Positions 33,784 to 41,630 of a stretch of 45,321 nt of DNA are shown in pieces. A program made the position numbers and the translations under genes. The DNA comes from Bacteroidia bacterium (GTDB taxonomy: Bacteria; Bacteroidota; Bacteroidia; Bacteroidales; CAJPTX01), in the NCBI GenBank assembly GCA_905373475.1, contig CAJPTC010000021.1:1-45321 (forward strand), given 5' to 3'. The notes under the pieces are model-generated. The model made no database searches and was not told the DNA's origin. It saw only the letters and a program-made list of their open reading frames with translations. Every line of letters starts with the position of its first letter. Position 1 is the stretch's first letter.

Positions 33784-34772
33784 GTCAGCAGAGGGTGGGG
33801 ATTGTGGTGGCTGTGTACAATCGTCCCGATGAGTTGCAAGAGTTATTGGTAAGCTTAGTATCGCAACGTGAGCACAGTTTTCGTGTTGTTGTGGTAGAAG
33901 ATGGCTCGAGTCTCTCTTCGTCGCACGTGTGTCGTGCATTCGAGAATAGCCTTGACCTTACCTACGTAGAGCAAGCCAACACGGGGCCAGCCTTAGCTCG
34001 TAATAAGGGAGTGGAGGTTTTGGGCGACACATGTGAGTTTGTGCTTTTTGTGGATTCGGATTGCACGCTTCCGCCGCAGTATATGCTGACGTGTTATGAG
34101 TGGCTTGCTACAACCACACAAGTAGATTTGTGGGGTGGACCAGATGCTTGGAATGAGAATTTTTCGCCCATTCAGAAGGCAATAAGCTATGCTATGACCT
34201 CTCCGTTTAGTACGGGCGGCATCCGTGGCGGCAATGAGGTGTCCGATAAGTTTTATCCGCGTACCTTCAACATGGGAGTACGCTTATCTGCGTTTCGTGC
34301 AGTTGGAGGCTTTAAGGATTTGCGCTATGGCGAGGATGTAGATCTGAGCATGCGTCTGGTAGAAGCAGGCTACCATTCGTACCTAGCGCCCCGTTTATTT
34401 GTTTACCACAAGCGCCGTACAAGTTGGCGGAGTTTCTTTATGCAAGTGTATCATTCGGGTACGGCGCGTTATATGCTCTCACGTCTCCATCGAGGTTCTT
34501 TGAAATTGGTACATCTCCTTCCCGCAGTGGGTATTGTTGTGCTGGTGTTGGTGCTCTTTGTACCGCTTACGCGCTGGCAGTATTTGGTTTTTGGGGTGCT
34601 TGCTGTTATCTATTTCCTGTTGCTCTTTGTAGATGCCCAATCGCGTTTTCACGATATAAAGCTTGCACTTCGTAGTGTGTATGCCTGTGCAATCATGATC
34701 TTGGGCTATGGCTTAGGGTTACTCGGAGCGCTATTCGGGTTCTCACGAAGTTATTGTCGTGTAAAGTCGTAA
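33780..34772 (+). CDS. Family 2 glycosyltransferase with C-terminal membrane helices
   Basis: 330 residues. GT-A fold: VGIVVAVYNRPDELQELL, VVEDGSS, NTGPALARNKG and FVDSDCTLP, where the DSD metal site is clear. The acceptor side has FNMGVRLSAFRAVGGF and YGEDVDLSMRLVEAGY. Two or three hydrophobic helices at about 240-320 anchor it in the inner membrane. It probably works on a surface glycan or lipid. The frame is open 43 codons into miaA, but the ATG at 33780 is preceded by GAGGAGG and makes an ATGA overlap with miaA. Sugar unknown. Confidence 0.9.
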   Translation: MSQQRVGIVVAVYNRPDELQELLVSLVSQREHSFRVVVVEDGSSLSSSHVCRAFENSLDLTYVEQANTGPALARNKGVEVLGDTCEFVLFVDSDCTLPPQYMLTCYEWLATTTQVDLWGGPDAWNENFSPIQKAISYAMTSPFSTGGIRGGNEVSDKFYPRTFNMGVRLSAFRAVGGFKDLRYGEDVDLSMRLVEAGYHSYLAPRLFVYHKRRTSWRSFFMQVYHSGTARYMLSRLHRGSLKLVHLLPAVGIVVLVLVLFVPLTRWQYLVFGVLAVIYFLLLFVDAQSRFHDIKLALRSVYACAIMILGYGLGLLGALFGFSRSYCRVKS

Positions 34773-34784
34773 TTCGGATAGGCG

Positions 34785-36893
34785 ATGCCAAGCAGCTTGC
34801 TAGAGTCCTCGTTGAGTGTACTGCGTTTAGCTCCGAAACTGGTGCAGGCACTCCAAACGGAGTTAGGGATATACTCTTTGGAAGATCTGTTGATGTATGC
34901 CCCTTTCCGTTACAACGATCGGACGAAGGTAACGTTCTATGCTCAGATTCAGAATACTACGACGCCTGTGCAGCTTGTTGCCACTCTTGAGCACATTGCC
35001 TATTCGGGCGAGGGAACAAAGAAGCGTCTGGAGGCGCAGTTCCGTGATCCGAGTGGCGTGTTTCAGGTGCTTTTTTTTAAGGGGCATCAGTACATTTACA
35101 AACAGTTGTCGATAGGTACGCGGTACGTTCTTTGGGGGCGTCCGTCGCTTTTTATGCATACGTACAATTTTGTGCATCCCGAGCTAGAACCTCTTGCCGA
35201 GGGACGGTCGCCCAATCTTGCACTCGAACCCGTTTACGAAGTTACCGAGAAGCTTAAACGGCAGTACGTACATAGCCGCCGTATGATGCAAATCCAAGGT
35301 ACTTGTTTGCGTTTTCTGGCGGGTAGAATAGAGGAGATTCTGCCGCAGTATATCCTCGACAAATACCACCTACTTTCTCGCGCAGATGCCTTTTTACGTT
35401 TGCATTTTCCGCGTCAGATGTCAGATGCCGACAATGCAAGGTTGCGTTTTAAGTATGAAGAGTGGTTCTGTTTGCAACTAGAGCAAGCGGAGTTTTTAGT
35501 TCGCGATACGCAGGTGCGCGGTATTGTCTGTTCTCGCGTTGGAGAATTATTCAATAGTTTCTACAAGGAGCATTTGGCTTTTTCTTTAACTGAGGCGCAG
35601 AAGCGTGTACTCCGCGATATTCATGCCGATATGAAAAGTGGGCGGCAAATGAACCGACTTTTGCAAGGCGATGTGGGGTCTGGCAAGACGTTGGTTGCCC
35701 TTTTTTCGTTGCTCCTCGCTGTTGACAATGGCTTGCAAGGGTGTTTGATGGCGCCGACCGAAATTCTGGCTACGCAGCACTATCGGAGTATATGCCGTAT
35801 GCTCGGGGATATGCCTGTACGTGTGGAACTTCTTACGGGCAGTACAACGCAAAAAGAACGCCGCCCGATACATGAAGGGTTGCGCGACGGAGCGGTGAAT
35901 ATTCTTATCGGTACGCATGCCTTGATAGAGGATGAGGTAGTCTTTCACAATCTAGGTTTGGTGATAGTGGATGAGCAGCATCGGTTTGGCGTGGCGCAAC
36001 GTGCTAAGTTGTGGGGCAAGAATCCCGAGATACTCCCACATATCCTTGTTATGTCGGCAACCCCAATACCGCGTACTTTGGCACTTACCGTATACGCGGG
36101 ACTAGATATTAGCGTGATAGACGAATTGCCCGTGGGTCGTAAGCCCATTGAAACACGCATTTTGCACGAAAACCAACGTGAGCAGCTCTACAATTTCTTG
36201 CGACAGGAGATGGCGCAGGGGCATCAGGTTTATGTGGTTTATCCGCTGGTGAATGAATCGGAGGCCTTGGATTTAAAGAGTGTAACAGAGGGGTACGAAC
36301 GTATGGGAGAGGTTTTCCCAGCACCGCAGTATAGAGTGGGGATGCTTCACGGACAGATGCCTGCTGCTGAGAAAGAGGAGGTGATGCGTGCCTTTGCCAG
36401 TGGGGCAGTGAACCTGTTGGTAGCTACCACGGTGATAGAGGTTGGGGTAGATGTACCGAATGCTACGGTGATAGTGATAGAAGATGCACAACGTTTTGGG
36501 CTAACGCAGCTTCATCAGTTGCGGGGACGTGTGGGGCGAGGCGCTGAAAAGAGTTACTGCTTCCTCATGACGAAATATGATATTCAAGGCACTACACGCC
36601 AACGGCTTCAGATTATGGAGAAGACCAACGATGGTTTCAAAATTGCAGAAGCCGATCTTCAGTTGCGCGGGCCAGGGGAGTTGGGAGGTTTGATGCAGAG
36701 TGGTAAAGAAGGCGGAGCTTTCTCGTTTGCCAGTGCTTTAGAGGATACAGATATAATTCAGGCTATGCGTACAGAGGTGCGCGAATTGTATCGTGTAAAT
36801 CCGATGCTAGAGGGCAAGGAATACGAACCGCTATGTGCTTTTATGGCACGTCGGGGAAAGAAGACTAATCCGATAATTGTGAAGATTGGTTGA
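34785..36893 (+). CDS. recG: ATP-dependent DNA helicase RecG
   Basis: 702 residues. It regresses stalled forks and moves branched DNA. N-terminal wedge/OB domain (LEDLLMYAPFRYNDRT and following) then the helicase core: LLQGDVGSGKTLVA, MAPTEILATQH, the DEQH box in IVDEQHRFGV, SATPIPRTLALT, and the later QLRGRVGRG. The TRG motif region is intact. ATG 12 bp after the glycosyltransferase stop, so it belongs to the same unit as miaA. Confidence 0.97.
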   Translation: MPSSLLESSLSVLRLAPKLVQALQTELGIYSLEDLLMYAPFRYNDRTKVTFYAQIQNTTTPVQLVATLEHIAYSGEGTKKRLEAQFRDPSGVFQVLFFKGHQYIYKQLSIGTRYVLWGRPSLFMHTYNFVHPELEPLAEGRSPNLALEPVYEVTEKLKRQYVHSRRMMQIQGTCLRFLAGRIEEILPQYILDKYHLLSRADAFLRLHFPRQMSDADNARLRFKYEEWFCLQLEQAEFLVRDTQVRGIVCSRVGELFNSFYKEHLAFSLTEAQKRVLRDIHADMKSGRQMNRLLQGDVGSGKTLVALFSLLLAVDNGLQGCLMAPTEILATQHYRSICRMLGDMPVRVELLTGSTTQKERRPIHEGLRDGAVNILIGTHALIEDEVVFHNLGLVIVDEQHRFGVAQRAKLWGKNPEILPHILVMSATPIPRTLALTVYAGLDISVIDELPVGRKPIETRILHENQREQLYNFLRQEMAQGHQVYVVYPLVNESEALDLKSVTEGYERMGEVFPAPQYRVGMLHGQMPAAEKEEVMRAFASGAVNLLVATTVIEVGVDVPNATVIVIEDAQRFGLTQLHQLRGRVGRGAEKSYCFLMTKYDIQGTTRQRLQIMEKTNDGFKIAEADLQLRGPGELGGLMQSGKEGGAFSFASALEDTDIIQAMRTEVRELYRVNPMLEGKEYEPLCAFMARRGKKTNPIIVKIG

Positions 36894-36982
36894 AAATTTT
36901 AGCGCCTCGTGGCGCATTGCCTGTTCCCCCTAAACGCAGGGTAAGTAGCCGTATGTACAGATGCTATGCAACGAACATCTGT

Positions 36983-36990
36983 TATCTTTG
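36983..36990 (+). promoter_or_regulatory. -7 box for the lipoprotein-folP-cdaA unit
   Basis: TATCTTTG, exact match, 28 nt upstream of the lipoprotein ATG in the 125 bp gap after recG. Its position also argues against an upstream start for the lipoprotein. Confidence 0.5.
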
Positions 36991-37018
36991 CATTACTTAC
37001 CTAAAGTGGGACTTGAAA

Positions 37019-38152
37019 ATGAAACTTGCGATGAGTTTTTCCGCACGAAGCATTCTTCTCTTGCTCGCGGCTGCCACTTTGTTCTTTGCGAGTTGTAGCC
37101 CAGAAGCATTGGACGATTTGAATGGTGTCGGCAGTATGCGCATCAGTCGCGATACGGTATGGACAAAGAATAAGCCGATTCTACTTGAAGGGGCGGTAAA
37201 TATAGAGGGAGCAACCCTTACTATCGAGGCAGGTACAACCATCCGCATGGGACGCAATGGTGCATTTGTGATTGGCGAAAACCAAGCAGGTGCCCTCAAA
37301 ATTAACGGAACTGCCGATGCACCAGTCCGCATTATTCCTAGTTCGCAAGAGATCTATTGGCGCGGCATACATTTCATCAAAACGCGCTCGGAGTCTCGCA
37401 TAGCGCACTGCGAACTGGAACAGGCTTCGAGTACCAATGAGCCCGCACTAGAGCTTACCGAGGTAAATTTCCCGATAGAAAACTTGCGCTTAGTCAAGTG
37501 TGGCGGTGACGGAATTGAGATTCACAAGGCCGCTCCTAATTCTCCGCAGATTACCTACTTGTACGTGGAAACGCCGACGGGCAACCCGCTCACAGGCGAT
37601 GCTTCGTTGCTCTATGCTCTTGGTCACAATATTACACTGACTGCTCCTAACGGAGGAGTTTATCTTGCGAGTGGTACACTGACCGCCGATAGGTTTCATT
37701 TCCGAAATTTCTCTTGCCCGTACATCGTGCGCTCGGAGATCTCTATAGATGCCAAACGGCTTGGCTTTGATGCACAGACGAGGTTTGAGTTTGAACGTAA
37801 TGGCGGTCTGAATATCGGGGTATATTCGGAAACCAAGGTGCAAGCAGAAGGCGTTGTCTTTACAGGACGTGGTGCAGACCTCCGACAAGGGATGTGGCGC
37901 GGTGTAATTGTCAATTCGCACGTAGTAGGAAGAGAAAGTTACTTCCGCAAATGCCTTTTTGACGCTGGTGGCGGAGGAAATGAAAAAGGGAATCTGGTGC
38001 TCTACGACGTAGATGGGCTTGAGGTGAGCGATTCACAGTTCTCGCGCAGTGCAGGATACGGAATCGTGCTCATTGCTTCGAGCATCAGAGAGCTTAGCCC
38101 GAATAGGTTTACGGAGAACGGACAGGGCGACAAAAAAAGCGAAAAACGATAA
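37019..38152 (+). CDS. Lipoprotein with right-handed beta-helix-like repeats
   Basis: 377 residues. A signal peptide with lipobox FFASC puts the lipidated Cys at residue 26, followed by SPEALDD. The remainder reads as parallel beta-helix coils: ILLEGAVNIEGATLTIEAGTTIRMG, then repeated short strands ending in Asn/Gly turns, and a late set near VLYDVDGLEVSDSQFSRSAGYGIVL. Such folds are found in surface polysaccharide-binding or -lyase-like proteins, but no catalytic residues are recognisable. An open frame begins 43 codons upstream, yet the promoter box lies between, so the ATG at 37019 is preferred. Stop overlaps folP by one base (TAATG). Confidence 0.85.
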   Translation: MKLAMSFSARSILLLLAAATLFFASCSPEALDDLNGVGSMRISRDTVWTKNKPILLEGAVNIEGATLTIEAGTTIRMGRNGAFVIGENQAGALKINGTADAPVRIIPSSQEIYWRGIHFIKTRSESRIAHCELEQASSTNEPALELTEVNFPIENLRLVKCGGDGIEIHKAAPNSPQITYLYVETPTGNPLTGDASLLYALGHNITLTAPNGGVYLASGTLTADRFHFRNFSCPYIVRSEISIDAKRLGFDAQTRFEFERNGGLNIGVYSETKVQAEGVVFTGRGADLRQGMWRGVIVNSHVVGRESYFRKCLFDAGGGGNEKGNLVLYDVDGLEVSDSQFSRSAGYGIVLIASSIRELSPNRFTENGQGDKKSEKR

Positions 38153-39081
38153 TGGCAGACCGTACAACGATGAGCGAGAATAAAAATGCTATGACTCCGT
38201 GTGGCGAGCTGCTCGGAGGGCTAGAAGGAGCAAGTGCGCGCACGCTGCGCTGTGGTGGGCGGTTATTGAGTTTGGAGAGACCCGTTGTGATGGGCATTCT
38301 CAACGTAACGACCAATAGTTTCTATGCGAAAAGCCGTTGCCAGTCGGCTCGAAAAATTGCAAAGCGCATAGAGCAGATTATCAAGGAGGGTGGAGAAATT
38401 CTCGATATCGGGGCATGTTCTACGCGTCCAGGTAGTACGCCACCGACTCCTGAAAAGGAGTACAAAGACCTCAAGAAAGCCATAACCATTGCGCGTGAGG
38501 TTTCGGCAGACCTCCCCATCTCTATTGATACCTACCGTGCCGATGTGGTAGAAAAATTGCTCGACGAATTTGGCGTTGAGATTGTAAACGATATTTCGGG
38601 TGGTTTGCTAGACAACAAGATGTTCGATGTTGTGGGAAAATACCGTGTGGCGTATGTACTTACGCACATTCAGGGGAGTCCAGACAACATGCAAAGCGAT
38701 CCGCACTATGAGAATGTCGTAGAGGAGGTCGCAAAGTTTTTTACGGAGCGAGTTGCCGATCTCAAGCGCCGCGGAGTGGCAGATATTATTCTAGACCCTG
38801 GTTTTGGCTTTGGTAAGACGATAGATCACAACTACACGTTGCTACGCAATCTTGCCACTTTCTCTATGCTCGAGCTCCCTATCTTGGTAGGTATCTCTCG
38901 CAAGAGTATGATCTACAAAGTGCTAGAAACCGACGCAGAAGGCGCATTGGCGGGTACACAGACTCTCGATACGCTTGCACTAGCTAACGGAGCCTCTGTT
39001 CTTCGTGTGCACGATGTTTTACCTGCTGTGCAGGCTGTGAAACTCTACGAGCGATATGCGCATCAGGCTTTCTTAAAGTAA
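38152..39081 (+). CDS. folP: Dihydropteroate synthase
   Basis: 309 residues. It condenses the pterin pyrophosphate with p-aminobenzoate for folate; the target of sulfonamides. TIM-barrel motifs: GILNVTTNSFYAKSR at the N-terminal loop 1, IDIGACSTRPGS-like loop 2, VNDISGG, the HIQGSP loop, and VGISRKSMIY with VLRVHDV at the end. The first motif reads N-V-T-T-N-S-F where N-V-T-P-D-S-F is usual. A 45-residue lead precedes the barrel. It overlaps the lipoprotein stop by one base and lies just upstream of cdaA, a known pairing in Bacteroidota. Confidence 0.96.
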   Translation: MADRTTMSENKNAMTPCGELLGGLEGASARTLRCGGRLLSLERPVVMGILNVTTNSFYAKSRCQSARKIAKRIEQIIKEGGEILDIGACSTRPGSTPPTPEKEYKDLKKAITIAREVSADLPISIDTYRADVVEKLLDEFGVEIVNDISGGLLDNKMFDVVGKYRVAYVLTHIQGSPDNMQSDPHYENVVEEVAKFFTERVADLKRRGVADIILDPGFGFGKTIDHNYTLLRNLATFSMLELPILVGISRKSMIYKVLETDAEGALAGTQTLDTLALANGASVLRVHDVLPAVQAVKLYERYAHQAFLK

Positions 39082-39103
39082 ATTCCAGAATCTAGGTGCT
39101 AGG

Positions 39104-39889
39104 ATGGAAACGCAGGGTTTCTTCTCGGTAGGTATTCTCGATATCATCGATATACTTCTCGTTGCGTTCCTCATATACAAGATTTACAAGATGGCGCGCG
39201 GCACAACAGCCGTCACCATTTTTTGGGCGATAAGTTTGCTCTATGCCGCATGGGTAGCGGCACGTGCCCTGAACATGGAGCTTATCAGTACGATCCTCGG
39301 ACAAGTTACGGGCGTCGGACTACTCGCTCTGCTTATCGTATTTCAGCAAGAAATACGCCGTTTCCTGCTCTATGTTGGCAACTATTATAAGATGCGCCAC
39401 CGCCTCTCATTGCGCCATATTTTGAAACGTACCTCGCGTTTTATGTCGGAAAACAACGTCGCCGAACTCGCCGAAGGCTGTGCGCAGATGAGTAGCGAGT
39501 ATACGGGCGCGCTTATCGCCATTACGCGTCACGACAACCTACAAGAGGTTATAGACACTGGAGTGAGGGTTGATGGGCTTGTGCGTGCTCGCTTACTAGA
39601 GAGTTTTTTTTTCAAAAATGCTCCTTTGCATGACGGCGCGGTGGTGATCCGTAACGACAGGCTAGAGGCGGCGCAATGTATTCTTCCTGTTTCCAACGAT
39701 GCAGACATCCCCAAACGCTTGGGGTTGCGACATCGTGCTGCTATAGGGCTTGCAGAACAGAGCGATGCACTACTTGTTGTGGTCTCTGAGGAGACGGGCT
39801 CTATCAGCCTTTTTTATGGAACAAAACGTTTGGAAGGGCTGACGCAGAAACAGCTCCAACAAAAACTCAACGAGTTGCTTACGATCTAA
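39104..39889 (+). CDS. cdaA: Diadenylate cyclase CdaA
   Basis: 261 residues. It makes cyclic di-AMP from two ATP. Three N-terminal helices (about 10-30, 38-55 and 68-84) anchor it to the membrane. The DAC catalytic domain carries both signature motifs, DGA in APLHDGAVVI and RHR in GLRHRAAIG. 22 bp after folP. In this family it controls osmotic and envelope balance. No CdaR-type regulator gene is adjacent, in contrast with Firmicutes. Confidence 0.97.
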   Translation: METQGFFSVGILDIIDILLVAFLIYKIYKMARGTTAVTIFWAISLLYAAWVAARALNMELISTILGQVTGVGLLALLIVFQQEIRRFLLYVGNYYKMRHRLSLRHILKRTSRFMSENNVAELAEGCAQMSSEYTGALIAITRHDNLQEVIDTGVRVDGLVRARLLESFFFKNAPLHDGAVVIRNDRLEAAQCILPVSNDADIPKRLGLRHRAAIGLAEQSDALLVVVSEETGSISLFYGTKRLEGLTQKQLQQKLNELLTI

Positions 39890-40080
39890 ATAAATCGGCA
39901 TACTAGCGCGATTCGTAAGTTTAAGTGGTGTGCTCGTAATACGCAAATTGTTACGTTGCCTAGGAGTCTTTTTGCCAGACGCGAGGAACTTATAACAAGT
40001 GTGTACTTTATCCCTATTCTTGGAGTTTAGCTTTCTATGATTTTGAATATCTCAAAAGAGAGCCTCTCCTTGAAGTGACC

Positions 40081-40118
40081 TCAAAAAGTTTTTTGTCCAA
40101 CTTTTGGGGTGCAGTTCA
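40081..40118 (-). repeat. Solo IS3-type terminal inverted repeat (relic)
   Basis: TGTCCAACTTTTGGGGTGCA plus GTTCA (40094-40118) equals the right end of the IS at 20901-20925 exactly. The 13 bp outside it, TCAAAAAGTTTTT, resemble the inner flank of the IS left end read in reverse (the stretch next to 19525-19533) and not the right end. So this is best read as a left terminus of a relative, in the opposite orientation. No transposase is attached. Confidence 0.75.
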
Positions 40119-40215
40119 AATTTTTGGTGTCCGTTTTTTTATGACAGACAATAGGTTATGCTTCAGTGGCTTCTTCAGGAGTACACTGGATTCTTTGGCG
40201 CACTGCAGCAAATAG

Positions 40216-40249
40216 TAAGGGAGACACAACCGAAGTCGTGCCTCCCTTA
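40216..40249. terminator. Hairpin between rplT and cdaA, likely bidirectional terminator
   Basis: A 13-14 bp stem with a CGAA/TTCG tetraloop: TAAGGGAGACACAAC paired with GTCGTGCCTCCCTTA, with G-U wobbles. It starts 21 bp beyond the rplT stop. The T tract is weak on both sides (TATCTTTCT on the plus strand), so it may end transcription less well or act mainly as RNA 3'-end protection. Confidence 0.65.
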
Positions 40250-40269
40250 TCTTTCTACAAATATAGCGA

Positions 40270-40614
40270 TTAGCGAACCGAATCCAGAACAGCCTTAAAT
40301 GCCTGTGGATTGTTCATTGCCAAGTCGGCAAGTACTTTACGGCTCAACACGATATTTTTCGCATTCAAACGCCCCATGAACTCCGAGTAGGTCATCCCTT
40401 CTGCACGGACAGCAGCATTGATACGCTGTATCCACAAAGCACGGAATTCTCGCTTTTTACGCTTGCGATCCACATACGCATGCGTCCACCCCTTTTCGAG
40501 CGTATTTTTGGCCACCGTATACACATTACGGCGTGCTAGAAAATTACCCTTCGTCTGTTGAAGGATCTTTTTTCTGCGTCTGCGCGACGCTACTACATTA
40601 ACTGATCTAGGCAT
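40270..40614 (-). CDS. rplT: 50S ribosomal protein L20
   Basis: 114 residues, standard for L20. Begins MPRSVNVVASRRRRKKIL and has the usual KKREFRALWIQRINAAVR stretch. Last gene of the thrS-infC-rpmI-rplT unit on the minus strand, and a hairpin follows 21 bp after the stop. Confidence 0.98.
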   Translation of the reverse strand: MPRSVNVVASRRRRKKILQQTKGNFLARRNVYTVAKNTLEKGWTHAYVDRKRKKREFRALWIQRINAAVRAEGMTYSEFMGRLNAKNIVLSRKVLADLAMNNPQAFKAVLDSVR

Positions 40615-40701
40615 CTTTTACCTTTTTCGGAATACGAGCGGTTGTTACTCCACAACTCTTTCAGCTCTGCTACCCCTGTTAAACAAATAAAAAACAACAA
40701 A

Positions 40702-40899
40702 CTACTTCACTAACAACAAAACCTTCATACGACGCTCATCGCTGTGGTGCACCAAACCCATCTTGGTTAGGTTGCGCTTACGCTTCGTACTCTTCTTTGT
40801 TAAGATGTGACTCTTGTACGCATGCTTGCGTTTCAACATTCCCGAACCCGTCTGGCAGAAGCGTTTCATCGCTCCTCGGTTCGATTTCATCTTCGGCAT
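40702..40899 (-). CDS. rpmI: 50S ribosomal protein L35
   Basis: 65 residues. MPKMKSNRGAMKRFCQTGSG start and HILTKKSTKRKRNLTK in the body are typical of L35. It lies 34 bp after infC and 87 bp before rplT, the universal IF3-L35-L20 order. Confidence 0.98.
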   Translation of the reverse strand: MPKMKSNRGAMKRFCQTGSGMLKRKHAYKSHILTKKSTKRKRNLTKMGLVHHSDERRMKVLLLVK

Positions 40900-40933
40900 C
40901 TTTCTCTAACTATTTATGCTGATTGTTAAACCT

Positions 40934-41590
40934 TTATTCTTCGTCGTTCGAGGCCTCAGCAGCTGCGCCTTTTTTCTCTTGCGGCTTCTTTTTGGCTGTC
41001 TTGAGCGGAGCAAGCACCATAACCATATGCTTCTCATTCAGCTGCGGTAACTGCTCTACTTTGGCGTACTCTTCCAGTTCCTTTGCGAAACGAAGCAAAA
41101 GCGCCTCGCCCAGATCCTTGAAAAGGATAGAACGCTTCATGAAACGAAGATCCGCCTTTACCTTTGCTCCTTCTTCAAAGAAACGAATAGCATGACGCAA
41201 CTTAAGCTGAAAATCGTTCTCGCCCATATTGGGAGTAAAACGTAACTCCTTCATCTCAACCTTCGTCGCGCTCTTTCGCATCTCCTTCTGCTTACGGCGC
41301 TGCTCGTAGAGGAATTTCTGATAGTCTACCACACGACATACGGGAGGCTCAGAGTTCTCTACAATCATCACCAAATCGAGCTCAAGGTCGCGCGCAATAC
41401 GTAAAGCCTCGTCTATAGAGACTACACGCGATTCGCCAATATTGTCTCCCACGATACGCACTTGGCGAGCACGGATGTCGCCATTGATCCGATGTTGCGG
41501 CGCACGGTCGGAACGAAAATCGCCGCGCTCTCCTCGTTCTGGTCGCTCAGGACGCGGCGGACGAGGACGAAAGAATCTGTTGTCTGCTAT
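40934..41590 (-). CDS. infC: Translation initiation factor IF-3, probably started at an ATA codon
   Basis: 218 residues from the chosen start. It keeps ribosomal subunits apart and checks start codons. IF3-N (VRIVGDN, EALRIARDLELDLVMI) then IF3-C (RFTPNMGENDFQLKLRHAIRFFEEGAKVKADLRF). An extra N-terminal arm of about 30 residues is rich in Arg, Pro and Glu. No ATG or GTG lies in the right area. The frame opens at a TTG (41650) inside thrS without a fitting binding site. GGAGGG (41603-41598) lies 7 nt before ATA (41590-41588), which I take as the start. In other bacteria infC uses AUU and other rare starts that IF3 itself discriminates against. Confidence 0.85.
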   Translation of the reverse strand: MADNRFFRPRPPRPERPERGERGDFRSDRAPQHRINGDIRARQVRIVGDNIGESRVVSIDEALRIARDLELDLVMIVENSEPPVCRVVDYQKFLYEQRRKQKEMRKSATKVEMKELRFTPNMGENDFQLKLRHAIRFFEEGAKVKADLRFMKRSILFKDLGEALLLRFAKELEEYAKVEQLPQLNEKHMVMVLAPLKTAKKKPQEKKGAAAEASNDEE

Positions 41591-41597
41591 TGTAGTA

Positions 41598-41603
41598 CCC
41601 TCC
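41598..41603 (-). promoter_or_regulatory. infC: Ribosome binding site that decides the infC start
   Basis: GGAGGG on the minus strand (41603-41598), followed by the 7 nt TACTACA and then ATA at 41590. The same frame has no ATG, GTG or TTG between this site and the conserved IF3-N domain, so the ATA is the best placed start codon. Confidence 0.55.
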
Positions 41604-41630
41604 GAAATTCGTTTTTTATGTGTACTTCTC

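Larger units (their letters stand above)
39890..40269. other. Gap between convergent cdaA and rplT, with IS relic and hairpin
   Basis: 380 bp without a gene. It contains a solo IS3-type terminus at 40081-40118, discussed separately, and a strong hairpin at 40216-40249. The rest holds no recognisable coding frame. It may be the scar of an insertion that was lost or rearranged. Confidence 0.65.
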
